Below are positions 51,473-60,525 of a DNA stretch of 64,000 nucleotides, piece after piece. Origin of the DNA: Janthinobacterium sp051380735 (GTDB lineage Bacteria > Pseudomonadota > Gammaproteobacteria > Burkholderiales > Burkholderiaceae_D). The translations under genes and the position numbers were made by a program. The stretch lies in contig NZ_JBNYXQ010000004.1 of assembly GCF_051380735.1 (NCBI RefSeq), positions 1 through 64,000 of the forward strand, written 5' to 3'. Below the pieces are notes generated by a model. It was not told the origin of the DNA. It ran no database searches and saw nothing but the letters and a program-made list of their open reading frames with translations. The first letter of the stretch is position 1, and each line of letters starts with the position of its first letter.

Positions 51473-52182
51473 GCACCACCGCGCAACGCCAGTCGTTCCG
51501 CGAAGGCCTGCTGCTGGGCGCACCGACCCTGGTCGGCATCGCCGCCTGGGGCATGGTGGTCGGTATCGCCATGGTGAAAAGCGGCTTGAGCGTGACGCAG
51601 GCCAGTGCAATGACCCTGCTGGTGTTTGCCGGCTCGGCCCAGCTGGCCTCCTTGCCGCTGCTGGCCGCGCACGCGCCGATCTGGGTGATTTTTGCTACTG
51701 CGCTGGTGGTCAACCTGCGCTTCGTGATTTTCTCGGCCCTGCTGGCACCCCATTTTTCCCACCTGCCGTGGCGCCAGCGTTTGGCGCTTGGCTATATTTC
51801 CGGCGATATCGCGGTTGGCCTGTTCCTGCGGCGCTACCCGCTGGAAACACCGGACCCGGGCAAGGTGCCGTTTTTAAAAGGCCTGATTTATCCGAACTGG
51901 ACAGCCTGGCAGGTCGGCTCGCTGGCCGGCATTTTCCTTGGCGCCGCGATTCCCGCCGAATGGGGCCTGGGCTTTGCCGGTACCCTGGCCATTATCTGCG
52001 TGACGGTGCCGCTGGTGCTGGGCCGCGCAGCGCTGTGCGGCGTGCTGGTATCGGGCGCGGTGGCAGTCGCCGCTTTCCGCCTGCCCTATAAACTGGGCCT
52101 GCTGGTGGCAGTGCTGGCAGGCATGATCACCGCCATGGCAGTGGAAGAACTGACGGAAAAATGGGTGAAAAAACATGGCTGA
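51469..52182 (+). CDS. azlC: AzlC-family branched-chain amino-acid exporter, large subunit
   Basis: Inner-membrane exporter subunit (BrnF/YgaZ type), 237 residues with about six membrane helices. The family motifs 'GAPTLVGIAAWGMVVGIAMV' and 'FAGSAQLASLPLL' are clear. The start is a TTG at 51469 with GGAG at 51459-51462; later in-frame ATGs lie within the first conserved helix, so the TTG is required. Its end overlaps azlD by 8 bases. Confidence 0.88.
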   Translation: MSTTAQRQSFREGLLLGAPTLVGIAAWGMVVGIAMVKSGLSVTQASAMTLLVFAGSAQLASLPLLAAHAPIWVIFATALVVNLRFVIFSALLAPHFSHLPWRQRLALGYISGDIAVGLFLRRYPLETPDPGKVPFLKGLIYPNWTAWQVGSLAGIFLGAAIPAEWGLGFAGTLAIICVTVPLVLGRAALCGVLVSGAVAVAAFRLPYKLGLLVAVLAGMITAMAVEELTEKWVKKHG

Positions 52183-52525
52183 CGCAATCGACATGAACAG
52201 CTTTGATGTATGGGCCACCATCGTGGTGCTGGTACTGGCCACGGCCGCCACCCGCAGTACCTTCTGGCTGGTCGGGCATCACATCACGATACCGAAGCGC
52301 GTCAACGAGATGCTGCGTTTTGCGCCGGCCTGCGCGCTGGCGGCGATTATTGCGCCCGACCTGTTGATGGACAGCGCACAGCTGCAGCTGGACTTGCCAA
52401 ATTTGAAGTTGCTTTCCGGAATCGCCGCCACGATTTTTTACTTGCTACGCCGCAATATGCTGCAAACCATTGTGTTTGGCATGCTGGTTTTCACGGGATT
52501 GCGTTTGTTACATGTTTTTCAGTAA
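52175..52525 (+). CDS. azlD: AzlD-family exporter, small subunit
   Basis: 116 residues with about four membrane helices (BrnE/YgaH type). Typical features are 'TIVVLVLATAATRSTFWL', 'RVNEMLRFAPACALAAIIAP' and a closing 'LVFTGLRLLHVFQ'. It overlaps azlC by 8 bases, so the two subunits are coupled. Export of valine, leucine or isoleucine is inferred from the family. Confidence 0.88.
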   Translation: MADAIDMNSFDVWATIVVLVLATAATRSTFWLVGHHITIPKRVNEMLRFAPACALAAIIAPDLLMDSAQLQLDLPNLKLLSGIAATIFYLLRRNMLQTIVFGMLVFTGLRLLHVFQ

Positions 52526-52602
52526 ACGGGCACAAATCGACGAATTGCGCTGGTGCTTGCGGTAAAATAGCGCACTTCCTTCCACTCGTCATCCGGATCG
52601 CC

Positions 52603-53817
52603 ATGTCAGCTGTTCTCAACTTCATCCGTCTGCAAGATTTGATCGACCAAAACGCCCTGCAAGGCAAGCGCGTATTCATCCGCGCCGACCTGAACGTGCC
52701 GCAAGATGACAGTGGCAAGATCACTGAAGACACCCGCATCCGCGCCTCCGTGCCAGCGATCCGCGCCGCACTCGACGCTGGCGCTGCCGTGATGGTGACC
52801 TCGCACCTGGGCCGTCCGACCGAAGGCGAATTCAAGCCGGCCGACAGCCTGGCGCCGGTCGCCGCCCGCTTGTCCGAACTGCTGGGCCAGACAGTGGAAC
52901 TGAAACAAAACTGGATCGATGGCGCCGGCCTGGAGTCCTTGGCCGCCGGCCAGGTGGTGTTGCTGGAAAACGTGCGCGTGAACAAGGGTGAAAAGAAAAA
53001 CAGCGATGAACTGGCGCAAAAAATGGCCAGCTTGTGCGATATCTACGTCAACGACGCGTTCGGCACCGCCCACCGCGCCGAAGCGTCCACCCACGGCATC
53101 GCCAAGTTTGCCCCGGTCGCTTGCGCCGGCCCGCTGCTGGCTGCCGAACTGGACGCCCTGGGCAAGGCGCTGCACGCGCCGGCCAGGCCGCTGCTGGCCA
53201 TCGTTGCCGGCTCCAAAGTGTCGAGCAAGCTGACCATCCTCAAGGCCCTGTCCGACAAGGTCGACAACCTGATCGTCGGCGGCGGCATTGCCAACACCTT
53301 CATGAAGGCGGTTGGCTTGAATGTCGGCAAGTCGCTGGTGGAAGCGGAACTGGTCGACGAAGCGAAAGCCATCATCGACATCATGGCCCAGCGCGGCGCA
53401 CAGGTACCGATTCCGGTCGACGTGGTGTGCGCCAAGGAGTTTTCGCCGACCGCAACGGCCACCGTCAAGGACGTGGCCGATGTGGCAGACGACGACATGA
53501 TCCTCGATATCGGCCCGAAAACGGCGGCCATGCTGGCGCAACAAATCGCCGCCGCCGGCACCATCGTCTGGAACGGCCCGGTCGGCGTATTCGAATTCGA
53601 CCAGTTCGGCCACGGCACCAAGACGCTGGCGCTGGCGATTGCCGAGTCGAAGGCATTCTCGATCGCCGGTGGTGGCGACACCCTGGCGGCGATTGCAAAA
53701 TATGACATTACCGATAAAATCAGCTATATCTCGACCGGCGGCGGCGCTTTCCTGGAATTCTTGGAAGGTAAAACCTTGCCCGCAGTCGAGATCCTGATGC
53801 AGCGCGCCGCCCAATAA
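52603..53817 (+). CDS. pgk: Phosphoglycerate kinase
   Basis: Makes ATP from 1,3-bisphosphoglycerate in glycolysis. 404 residues from the ATG at 52603 (MSAVLNFIRLQDL); a longer open frame upstream is not homologous. Motifs: 'KRVFIRADLNVPQ', 'VTSHLGRPTEGE', 'GGGIANTFMKAVG' and the C-terminal 'ISTGGGAFLEFLEGK'. A TAAAAT -10 box lies at 52563-52568 but with no good -35. It starts a run pgk-pyk-fba. Confidence 0.97.
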   Translation: MSAVLNFIRLQDLIDQNALQGKRVFIRADLNVPQDDSGKITEDTRIRASVPAIRAALDAGAAVMVTSHLGRPTEGEFKPADSLAPVAARLSELLGQTVELKQNWIDGAGLESLAAGQVVLLENVRVNKGEKKNSDELAQKMASLCDIYVNDAFGTAHRAEASTHGIAKFAPVACAGPLLAAELDALGKALHAPARPLLAIVAGSKVSSKLTILKALSDKVDNLIVGGGIANTFMKAVGLNVGKSLVEAELVDEAKAIIDIMAQRGAQVPIPVDVVCAKEFSPTATATVKDVADVADDDMILDIGPKTAAMLAQQIAAAGTIVWNGPVGVFEFDQFGHGTKTLALAIAESKAFSIAGGGDTLAAIAKYDITDKISYISTGGGAFLEFLEGKTLPAVEILMQRAAQ

Positions 53818-53937
53818 GGGCCGGCTGTAAAGTATGCATGCACCAAGCGCAGCCTGACCGCTGCGCTTTTACCTTGCCGGACGCGCAAGCGCCCGGTCGA
53901 TATGCTCTCAACGTCTTGCTCTCGCACAAGGAATTCT

Positions 53938-55386
53938 ATGCCACGCGGTACAAAAATCGTAGCAACCATCGGCCCTGCCTCCACCGACCTGGCGATCCTG
54001 GTCAAGATGATACGGGCAGGTGTCGACGTGGTGCGTTTGAATTTTTCCCATGGCAAGGCACAAGACCATATCGACCGCGCGACGCTGGTGCGCCAGGCGG
54101 CGGCCGAATGCGGCCGCGAAGTGGCCATCATGGCCGACATGCAGGGTCCGAAGATCCGCGTCGGCAAGTTTGAAAACGGCCGCATCCAGCTTGAAGCGGG
54201 CGACAAGTTCATCCTGGATGCCAAGTGGGGCGAGAATGGCGAACTGGGTAATCAGGAACGCGTCGGCCTCGACTACAAGGCGCTGCCGCGCGACCTGAAC
54301 AAGGACGATGTATTGCTGCTCAACGACGGCCTGATCGTGCTGATCGTCGAGCGCATCGTCGTCAACGAGATCCACACGGTGGTCAAGATCGGTGGCGAGC
54401 TGTCGAACAACAAGGGCATCAACCGCCAGGGCGGCGGCCTGACGGCGCCGGCGCTGACGGCCAAGGACATGGAAGACATCAAGACGGCGATGAGCTTCCA
54501 GGCCGACTACCTGGCCATTTCCTTCCCGAAAAGCGCGACCGACATGGAAATGGCGCGCACCCTGGCCAATATCGCCGGCGAGCCGTATCAACACAAGCCG
54601 ATGATGATCGCCAAGATCGAGCGCGCTGAAGCAATTCCCGTGCTGCAGGAAATTTTAGATGCCTCCGATGGCATCATGGTGGCGCGCGGCGACCTGGCGG
54701 TGGAAGTGGGCAATGCAGCCGTGCCGGCCTTGCAAAAGCGCATGATCAAGATGGCGCGCGCCTCGAACAAGCTGGCCATTACCGCCACGCAGATGATGGA
54801 ATCGATGATCGTCAACGCCGTGCCGACCCGCGCCGAGGTTTCCGATGTGGCCAATGCCGTGCTGGACGGCACGGACGCCGTGATGACCTCGGCCGAGACC
54901 GCTTCGGGCCGCTACCCGATCGAGACGGTGGAAATGATGGCCGCCATCTGCGTCGAAGCGGAGCAGTCCGAATACAACAAGCTCGACGCCGACTTTTTGA
55001 ACGTCACGTTCACCCGCATCGACCAGTCGATCGCCTACGGTGCGCTGTTTACCGCCCACCACCTGCGCGTGAAAGCCATCGTGGCGATGACGGAGTCCGG
55101 TTCGACTCCGCTGTGGATGAGCCGCCACAGCATCGATACCCCGATTTTTGCCCTGACGCCCAGCGTGACCACGCAGCGCAAGGCCGCCCTGTACCGCAAT
55201 GTGCGCGCCTACCATCTGCTGCAAAACGGCAGCAGCGCGCAAGTGCTGAAACAGGCTGAAGATTTGCTGGTCGCCAATGGCATTGTCAAAAAGGGCGACA
55301 TGATCGTCGTCACCTGGGGCTCGCCGATGGGGCAGGCCGGCGGCACCAATGCATTAAAGATTGTTCGTGTGGGTGAATACGATTAA
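53938..55386 (+). CDS. pyk: Pyruvate kinase
   Basis: 482 residues from the ATG at 53938, preceded by AAGGA. Motifs: 'GTKIVATIGPASTDL', 'RLNFSHGKAQDH', the catalytic 'IMVARGDLAVEVG' with the active-site lysine in 'MIAKIERAEA', and a C-terminal domain. It converts PEP and ADP to pyruvate and ATP. It lies 120 bases after pgk and 87 bases before fba. Confidence 0.97.
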   Translation: MPRGTKIVATIGPASTDLAILVKMIRAGVDVVRLNFSHGKAQDHIDRATLVRQAAAECGREVAIMADMQGPKIRVGKFENGRIQLEAGDKFILDAKWGENGELGNQERVGLDYKALPRDLNKDDVLLLNDGLIVLIVERIVVNEIHTVVKIGGELSNNKGINRQGGGLTAPALTAKDMEDIKTAMSFQADYLAISFPKSATDMEMARTLANIAGEPYQHKPMMIAKIERAEAIPVLQEILDASDGIMVARGDLAVEVGNAAVPALQKRMIKMARASNKLAITATQMMESMIVNAVPTRAEVSDVANAVLDGTDAVMTSAETASGRYPIETVEMMAAICVEAEQSEYNKLDADFLNVTFTRIDQSIAYGALFTAHHLRVKAIVAMTESGSTPLWMSRHSIDTPIFALTPSVTTQRKAALYRNVRAYHLLQNGSSAQVLKQAEDLLVANGIVKKGDMIVVTWGSPMGQAGGTNALKIVRVGEYD

Positions 55387-55473
55387 GCCACGCGTGAGGT
55401 AAAACAGACGCCGGCGCGGCCGATCCCGCCGCGAAGCGTCGCCACAGTTTCTATTGTTCTCTGGAGTATTACC

Positions 55474-56538
55474 ATGTCTCTCGTATCCATGCGTCAATTG
55501 CTGGACCACGCCGCCGAAAACGGTTATGGCATCCCGGCCTTCAACGTCAACAACCTGGAGCAAGTGCAGGCCATCATGGCTGCCGCCGATGCGCTGAACT
55601 CGCCGGTGATCATGCAGGCATCCGCTGGCGCCCGCAAGTACGCCGGTGAAGCCTTCCTGCGTCACCTGATCGATGCCGCCATCGAAGCCTATCCGCATAT
55701 TCCGGTCGTGATGCACCAGGATCATGGCCAGTCGCCGGCGATCTGCATGGCCGCCATCCGTTCCGGCTTCTCGTCGGTGATGATGGACGGTTCGCTCGAA
55801 GCGGACGGCAAGTCGGTCGCCTCGTACGAGTACAACGTCGAAGTGTCGCGCGAAGTGGTGAAATTCTCGCATGCCATCGGCGTGACGGTGGAAGCGGAAC
55901 TGGGCGTGCTCGGTTCGCTGGAAACCATGAAGGGCGACAAGGAAGACGGCCACGGCGCCGAAGGCACGATGACGCGCGAGCAATTGCTGACGGACGTGGC
56001 GCAAGCTGCCGACTTCGTGCAGCGCACCCAGTGCGATGCGCTGGCGATCGCGATTGGTACCTCGCACGGTGCCTACAAATTTACCCGCAAGCCGACCGGC
56101 GAAATCCTGGCAATCGACCGCATCAAGGAAATCCACGCACGCATCCCGAACACCCACTTGGTGATGCACGGTTCCTCGTCGGTGCCGCAGGAATTGCTGG
56201 CCATCATCCGTGAATTCGGTGGCGACATGAAGGAAACCTACGGCGTGCCAGTCGAAGAAATCCAGGAAGGCATCCGCCATGGCGTGCGCAAGATCAATAT
56301 CGATACCGATATCCGCCTGGCGATGACGGCCGCGATTCGCCAGTTCATGTTCCAGAACCCGTCGAAATTCGACCCGCGCGACTATTTGAAGCCGGCTCGC
56401 CTGGCTGCAGAACAGATCGTGCGCGCCCGCTTCCAGCAGTTTGGCTGCGAAGGCCAGGCGTCGAAAATCAAACAGATTTCGCTGGAAAAAATGGCCGAGC
56501 GTTACAAGGCCGGCGAGCTGTCGCAGATTGTGAAGTAA
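55474..56538 (+). CDS. fba: Fructose-bisphosphate aldolase, class II
   Basis: Zinc aldolase, 354 residues. Motifs: 'GYGIPAFNVNNLEQVQAIM', 'VMHQDHGQS' for zinc binding, 'EAELGVLGSLE' and 'GTSHGAYKF', then 'INIDTDIRLAMTA'. It splits fructose-1,6-bisphosphate. Together with the PPi-type PFK at 28.9 kb it covers the upper glycolytic steps. A GC-rich terminator follows. Confidence 0.97.
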   Translation: MSLVSMRQLLDHAAENGYGIPAFNVNNLEQVQAIMAAADALNSPVIMQASAGARKYAGEAFLRHLIDAAIEAYPHIPVVMHQDHGQSPAICMAAIRSGFSSVMMDGSLEADGKSVASYEYNVEVSREVVKFSHAIGVTVEAELGVLGSLETMKGDKEDGHGAEGTMTREQLLTDVAQAADFVQRTQCDALAIAIGTSHGAYKFTRKPTGEILAIDRIKEIHARIPNTHLVMHGSSSVPQELLAIIREFGGDMKETYGVPVEEIQEGIRHGVRKINIDTDIRLAMTAAIRQFMFQNPSKFDPRDYLKPARLAAEQIVRARFQQFGCEGQASKIKQISLEKMAERYKAGELSQIVK

Positions 56539-56552
56539 AATCTTGCCTGGAG

Positions 56553-56582
56553 CGGGCCGGCTGTCTTGCCGGCCCGTTGTTC
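56553..56582 (+). terminator. Rho-independent terminator after fba
   Basis: A perfect 9-bp stem CGGGCCGGC / GCCGGCCCG (56553-56561 with 56568-56576) is followed by TTGTTC. The T-run is short. Confidence 0.65.
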
Positions 56583-56654
56583 CCGACCGGCGGGCGATAG
56601 TCCTGCGCGCCGGTTTCGCTTCATGTTTCGTTTCATCCAACCACTCCCTCCGCT

Positions 56655-57548
56655 ATGAACAGCCTCTATCAGACCTCCATCCATTCCCTGCCACTGCTGG
56701 GCCACGGCAAGGTGCGCGACAACTACGCCGTCGGCGACGACAAGATCCTGATCGTCACCACCGACCGCCTGTCGGCCTTCGACGTCGTCATGAACGAGCC
56801 AATTCCCGGCAAGGGCAAGGTGCTCAATCAGATGAGCGATTTCTGGTTCGACAAGCTGGGCCATATCGTGCCGAACCACCTGACGGGCGTGGCGCCTGAA
56901 TCGGTGGTGGCGCCAGAGGAAGTGGAGCAGGTCGTGGGGCGCGCCGTGGTGGCCAAGCGCCTCAAACCGATCATGGTCGAGGCGGTGGTGCGCGGTTACA
57001 TCATCGGTTCGGGCTGGAAAGATTACCAGGACACGGGCAGCATCTGCGGCATCAAGCTGCCGGCCGGCCTGCAACAGGCTGAAAAGCTGCCGGAACCGCT
57101 GTTCACGCCGGCCGCCAAGGCCGAGCTGGGCGAACACGACGAAAACATCAGCTTTGCCGAGATGGAACAGCGCATCGGTGCGGAACTGGCCGCCAAAATG
57201 CGCGACATCAGCATCCAGCTATACAAGGCGGCCGCCGACTACGCCGCCACGCGCGGCATCATTATTGCCGACACCAAATTCGAATTCGGCCTGGACGACA
57301 ATGGCGTGATGCACCTGATGGACGAAGTGCTGACGGCCGACTCTTCGCGCTTCTGGCCGGCCGATTCGTATCAGCCCGGCATGTCGCCGCCATCGTTCGA
57401 CAAGCAGTTCGTGCGCGACTACCTGGAAACCCTGAGCTGGGGCAAGACGGCGCCGGCGCCCGCGCTGCCGGCCGACGTGATCGACAAAACCCAGGCCAAG
57501 TACTTCGAAGCCATCGAGCGCCTGACCGGCGAAAAGCTGAAAGCCTGA
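56655..57548 (+). CDS. purC: SAICAR synthetase
   Basis: Condenses CAIR with aspartate in purine synthesis. 297 residues, the longer proteobacterial/yeast-like form. Motifs: 'GHGKVRDNYAVGDDKILIVTTDRLSAFDVVM' region, 'VEAVVRGYIIGSGWKDYQ' and 'IADTKFEFGLDDNG'. It starts the coupled run purC-purE-purK-tsaC, with 1 base to purE. Confidence 0.97.
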   Translation: MNSLYQTSIHSLPLLGHGKVRDNYAVGDDKILIVTTDRLSAFDVVMNEPIPGKGKVLNQMSDFWFDKLGHIVPNHLTGVAPESVVAPEEVEQVVGRAVVAKRLKPIMVEAVVRGYIIGSGWKDYQDTGSICGIKLPAGLQQAEKLPEPLFTPAAKAELGEHDENISFAEMEQRIGAELAAKMRDISIQLYKAAADYAATRGIIIADTKFEFGLDDNGVMHLMDEVLTADSSRFWPADSYQPGMSPPSFDKQFVRDYLETLSWGKTAPAPALPADVIDKTQAKYFEAIERLTGEKLKA

Positions 57549-57549
57549 G

Positions 57550-58050
57550 ATGACTGATCAACCAACACCACTGGTCGGCGTGATCATGGGCTCGTCCTCG
57601 GACTGGGACGTGATGCAGCACGCCGTGGCCATCCTGAAGCAGTTTGGCGTGCCGTTCGAAGCGCAGGTGATTTCTGCCCACCGCATGCCCGACGAAATGT
57701 ATGCCTACGCGAAAAGCGCCCGTGCGCGCGGTCTGCGTGCGATTATCGCCGGCGCCGGCGGCGCGGCCCACCTGCCTGGCATGGTGGCCGCGATGACCAT
57801 CGTGCCGGTGCTGGGCGTGCCCGTGCCCTCGAAATACCTGCGCGGCGAAGACTCCATGCTGTCTATCCTGCAAATGCCCAAGGGCGTGCCGGTGGCCACT
57901 TTCGCCATCGGCGAAGCGGGCGCTGCGAATGCCGCGCTGACGGCGGTGGCCATGCTGGCCGCCAACGACGATGCGCTGGCCGCGCAACTGGAAGCGTTCC
58001 GTGTCACGCAAACCGACGCCGCCAAGGCGATGACCTTACCGCTGGACTAA
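57550..58050 (+). CDS. purE: N5-carboxyaminoimidazole ribonucleotide mutase
   Basis: Moves the carboxyl group of N5-CAIR to give CAIR. 166 residues. Signature 'IMGSSSDWDVM' followed by 'VISAHRMPDEM' and 'IAGAGGAAHLPGM'. The stop TAA is directly followed by the GTG of purK. Confidence 0.97.
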   Translation: MTDQPTPLVGVIMGSSSDWDVMQHAVAILKQFGVPFEAQVISAHRMPDEMYAYAKSARARGLRAIIAGAGGAAHLPGMVAAMTIVPVLGVPVPSKYLRGEDSMLSILQMPKGVPVATFAIGEAGAANAALTAVAMLAANDDALAAQLEAFRVTQTDAAKAMTLPLD

Positions 58051-59268
58051 GTGAGCAATTCTTTGAGCAATTCTTTCGATCCGCATTCCTCTCCCATCTT
58101 GCCCACTGCCAATCCACCAGCCTGGCTGGGCGTGATGGGTGGCGGCCAGCTGGGCCGCATGTTCGCCCAGGCTGCCCAGAGCATGGGCTACCAGGTGGCG
58201 GTACTGGAACCGTCTGACGACTGCCCGGCGGGCCAGGTCGCGCAGCGCCTGGTCAATGCCGACTATGATGATTGCGCCGGCCTCGATGCCCTGGCGGCGC
58301 AATGCCTGGCGGTCACCACCGAATTTGAAAACGTGCCGGCCGACGGCCTGTCGCGCCTGGCCTGCAGCGTGTTTGTCGCGCCGAACGCGCAGGGCGTGTC
58401 GGTGGCGCAGGACCGCATCGCCGAAAAACGGTTTTTTGTCGACTGTGCGGAAAAATCCGGCGTGCTGCCGGCGCCGCACAAGGTGATTGCCAGCGAAGAC
58501 GACATTGATGCGATCCCTGACGATCTGCTGCCCGGCATCCTGAAAACCGTGCGCATGGGTTATGACGGCAAGGGGCAAGTGCGCGTGCGCTCGCGCGACG
58601 AGGTGCGCGCCGCGTTTGCCGGCATGGGCCAGGTTACCTGCCTGCTGGAGAAAATGCTGCCGCTGGCCTATGAAGTGTCGGTGCTGACGGTGCGCGGGTT
58701 TGATGGCGCCTCGGTGGTGTATCCGATCGCCGAAAACGTGCACCGCGACGGCATCTTGTTTACCACCACTGTGCCCGGCCCGAACATTTCAAACGATTGC
58801 GCCGCAAAAGCGCAGCGCGCGGCGCAAGCCATGGTGGCCGAACTCGGCTATGTCGGCGTGCTGTGCATCGAGTTTTTCGTGCTGGCCGACGGTACGCTGG
58901 TGGTCAATGAAATGGCGCCGCGCCCGCACAACAGCGGCCATTACACCATGGACGCCTGTGTCACCAGCCAGTTCGCGCAGCAAGTGCGTGCCATGGCGCG
59001 CTTGCCGCTGGGCGACACGCGCCAGCACTCGCCGGCCGTGATGCTCAATATTCTGGGCGACGCCTGGTTTGCGGGCGATAGCGATGCCATCCGTGAACCG
59101 GCCTGGGACCAGGTGCTGGCGCTGCCGGGCGCTTGCCTGCATCTGTACGGCAAGGACGATCCGCGCCGTGGCCGCAAGATGGGTCATTTGACCCTGGTCG
59201 CCGCCACCCTGGACGAAGCGCAGGCACGTTTGCGCGATGCTTGCCTGATCCTGGGAATTGCGCCGTGA
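58051..59268 (+). CDS. purK: N5-carboxyaminoimidazole ribonucleotide synthase
   Basis: ATP-grasp enzyme making N5-CAIR from AIR and bicarbonate (which Can supplies). 405 residues from a GTG at 58051 immediately after the purE stop. Motifs: 'LGVMGGGQLGRMFAQAAQSMGY' region, 'ILKTVRMGYDGKGQ' and 'EMAPRPHNSGHYT'. The first eight codons contain a 12-base tandem duplication, adding SNS repeats. Its stop overlaps the tsaC start (GTGA). Confidence 0.96.
   Translation: MSNSLSNSFDPHSSPILPTANPPAWLGVMGGGQLGRMFAQAAQSMGYQVAVLEPSDDCPAGQVAQRLVNADYDDCAGLDALAAQCLAVTTEFENVPADGLSRLACSVFVAPNAQGVSVAQDRIAEKRFFVDCAEKSGVLPAPHKVIASEDDIDAIPDDLLPGILKTVRMGYDGKGQVRVRSRDEVRAAFAGMGQVTCLLEKMLPLAYEVSVLTVRGFDGASVVYPIAENVHRDGILFTTTVPGPNISNDCAAKAQRAAQAMVAELGYVGVLCIEFFVLADGTLVVNEMAPRPHNSGHYTMDACVTSQFAQQVRAMARLPLGDTRQHSPAVMLNILGDAWFAGDSDAIREPAWDQVLALPGACLHLYGKDDPRRGRKMGHLTLVAATLDEAQARLRDACLILGIAP
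58052..58075 (+). repeat. 12-bp tandem duplication in the purK start region
   Basis: TGAGCAATTCTT is present twice at 58052-58063 and 58064-58075. It repeats the codons for Ser-Asn-Ser right after the GTG start, so a recent slippage duplication is likely. Confidence 0.8.
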
Positions 59269-60281
59269 GCGTGCCGCAGTCGATCAGCAGCGCCGCCGCC
59301 TTGCTGGAAGCGGGCGCGCTGGTGGCCTTTCCCACCGAGACCGTGTACGGCCTCGGTGCGGATGCGGAAAACCCGGCCGCCGTGGCGCGTATCTATCAAG
59401 CCAAGGGCCGCCCGTCCGACCACCCGGTGATCGTGCACGTGGCGCCGGGCGCCGATCTGGCGCACTGGTGCGATGATTTGCCGGTCGAAGCGACGCAGCT
59501 GGTGGCCGCTTTCTGGCCCGGCCCCCTGACCCTGATCGTCAAACGCGCCGCGCATATTCCCGATGCGGTGTCCGGCGGCCAGGATACGGTCGGTTTGCGC
59601 TGCCCTTCGCATCCGGTGGCTATCGCATTGCTAGCCGCTTTCAAGGGCGGCAATGGTGGCGTGGCAGCACCGTCGGCGAATAAATTCGGCAATGTCAGCC
59701 CGACCACCGCGCAGCATGTGCGCGATGAATTCCAGGCCGAACTCGATAGCGGCTTGCTGGGCGCCGTGCTCGATGGTGGCCAGAGCGAAGTAGGCATCGA
59801 GTCCACCATCGTCGACCTGTCGCGCCTGGCCACGCATGGCCCGGTGCTGCTGCGTCCCGGCCATATCAGCGGCGAGCAGATCGCTGCGGTGATCTGCCAG
59901 TTGCCGGCCTTGCCCGATGCGGCCGCGCCGCGCGCCTCCGGCACCCTCGATTCGCACTATGCGCCACATACTCCTGTTGCGATGCAGCACGGCGATGTGC
60001 TGGGCGCAACACTGAATCAACTGCTCAATGCCGGGCGCCGGGTTGCGCTGATACACTATTCGGACCTGCCGCCAGCGTCGGCCAGCGTGCGCCTGGCGCA
60101 AGACCCAGCTTCCTACGCCTATGCGCTGTACGCCTCGCTGCGCACGATGGACCAGGTCGGCGCAGAGCTGATCCTGGTGGAAGCGCCGCCCACCGGTCCT
60201 GCCTGGCTGGGCATCAATGACCGCCTGCGGCGGGCCGCATTCGGCTCGACCGGCATCCTGCAACAATTTCTCAGCGTCTGA
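59265..60281 (+). CDS. tsaC: Threonylcarbamoyl-AMP synthase (Sua5 type)
   Basis: Makes threonylcarbamoyl-AMP for the t6A modification of tRNAs decoding ANN codons. 338 residues from a GTG at 59265 that overlaps the purK stop. The YrdC domain (about 5-200) carries 'LVAFPTETVYGLGADAENP' and 'PSANKFGNVSPTTAQHV'. A C-terminal Sua5 domain (about 215-338) follows, so this is the long Sua5 form and not short TsaC. Distinct from the neighbouring purine enzymes in function, but coupled with purK. Confidence 0.93.
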   Translation: MSVPQSISSAAALLEAGALVAFPTETVYGLGADAENPAAVARIYQAKGRPSDHPVIVHVAPGADLAHWCDDLPVEATQLVAAFWPGPLTLIVKRAAHIPDAVSGGQDTVGLRCPSHPVAIALLAAFKGGNGGVAAPSANKFGNVSPTTAQHVRDEFQAELDSGLLGAVLDGGQSEVGIESTIVDLSRLATHGPVLLRPGHISGEQIAAVICQLPALPDAAAPRASGTLDSHYAPHTPVAMQHGDVLGATLNQLLNAGRRVALIHYSDLPPASASVRLAQDPASYAYALYASLRTMDQVGAELILVEAPPTGPAWLGINDRLRRAAFGSTGILQQFLSV

Positions 60282-60285
60282 CACC

Positions 60286-60305
60286 AGCCCCGCAAGGGGC
60301 TTTTT
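60286..60305 (+). terminator. Rho-independent terminator after tsaC
   Basis: A 6-bp stem AGCCCC / GGGGCT (60286-60291 with 60296-60301) with a GCAA tetraloop and a T-run. Confidence 0.8.
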
Positions 60306-60525
60306 CTTGATGCAGTGCAATACAACTCCTTGCCCATAATCATGGCCATTCCGCCATAATTGACGCCGTCGCGCCGTCTTGCCAGGACGGAAAGCGTTGT
60401 TGTAATTTGGCTGTTTTTTCAAACTGAATTTCTATACAAGCGTGAAGAACGATGGCATATTAGTTGGGTAGCGAATAGCACGCCCGTTCGTTTGTAAAAC
60501 CAAAAAAAAACCATTAGGAGACAAA

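Noticed and set aside
52210..52602. N-terminal extension of pgk
   Set aside because: The frame is open but overlaps azlD, and homology to Pgk begins only at the ATG at 52603.
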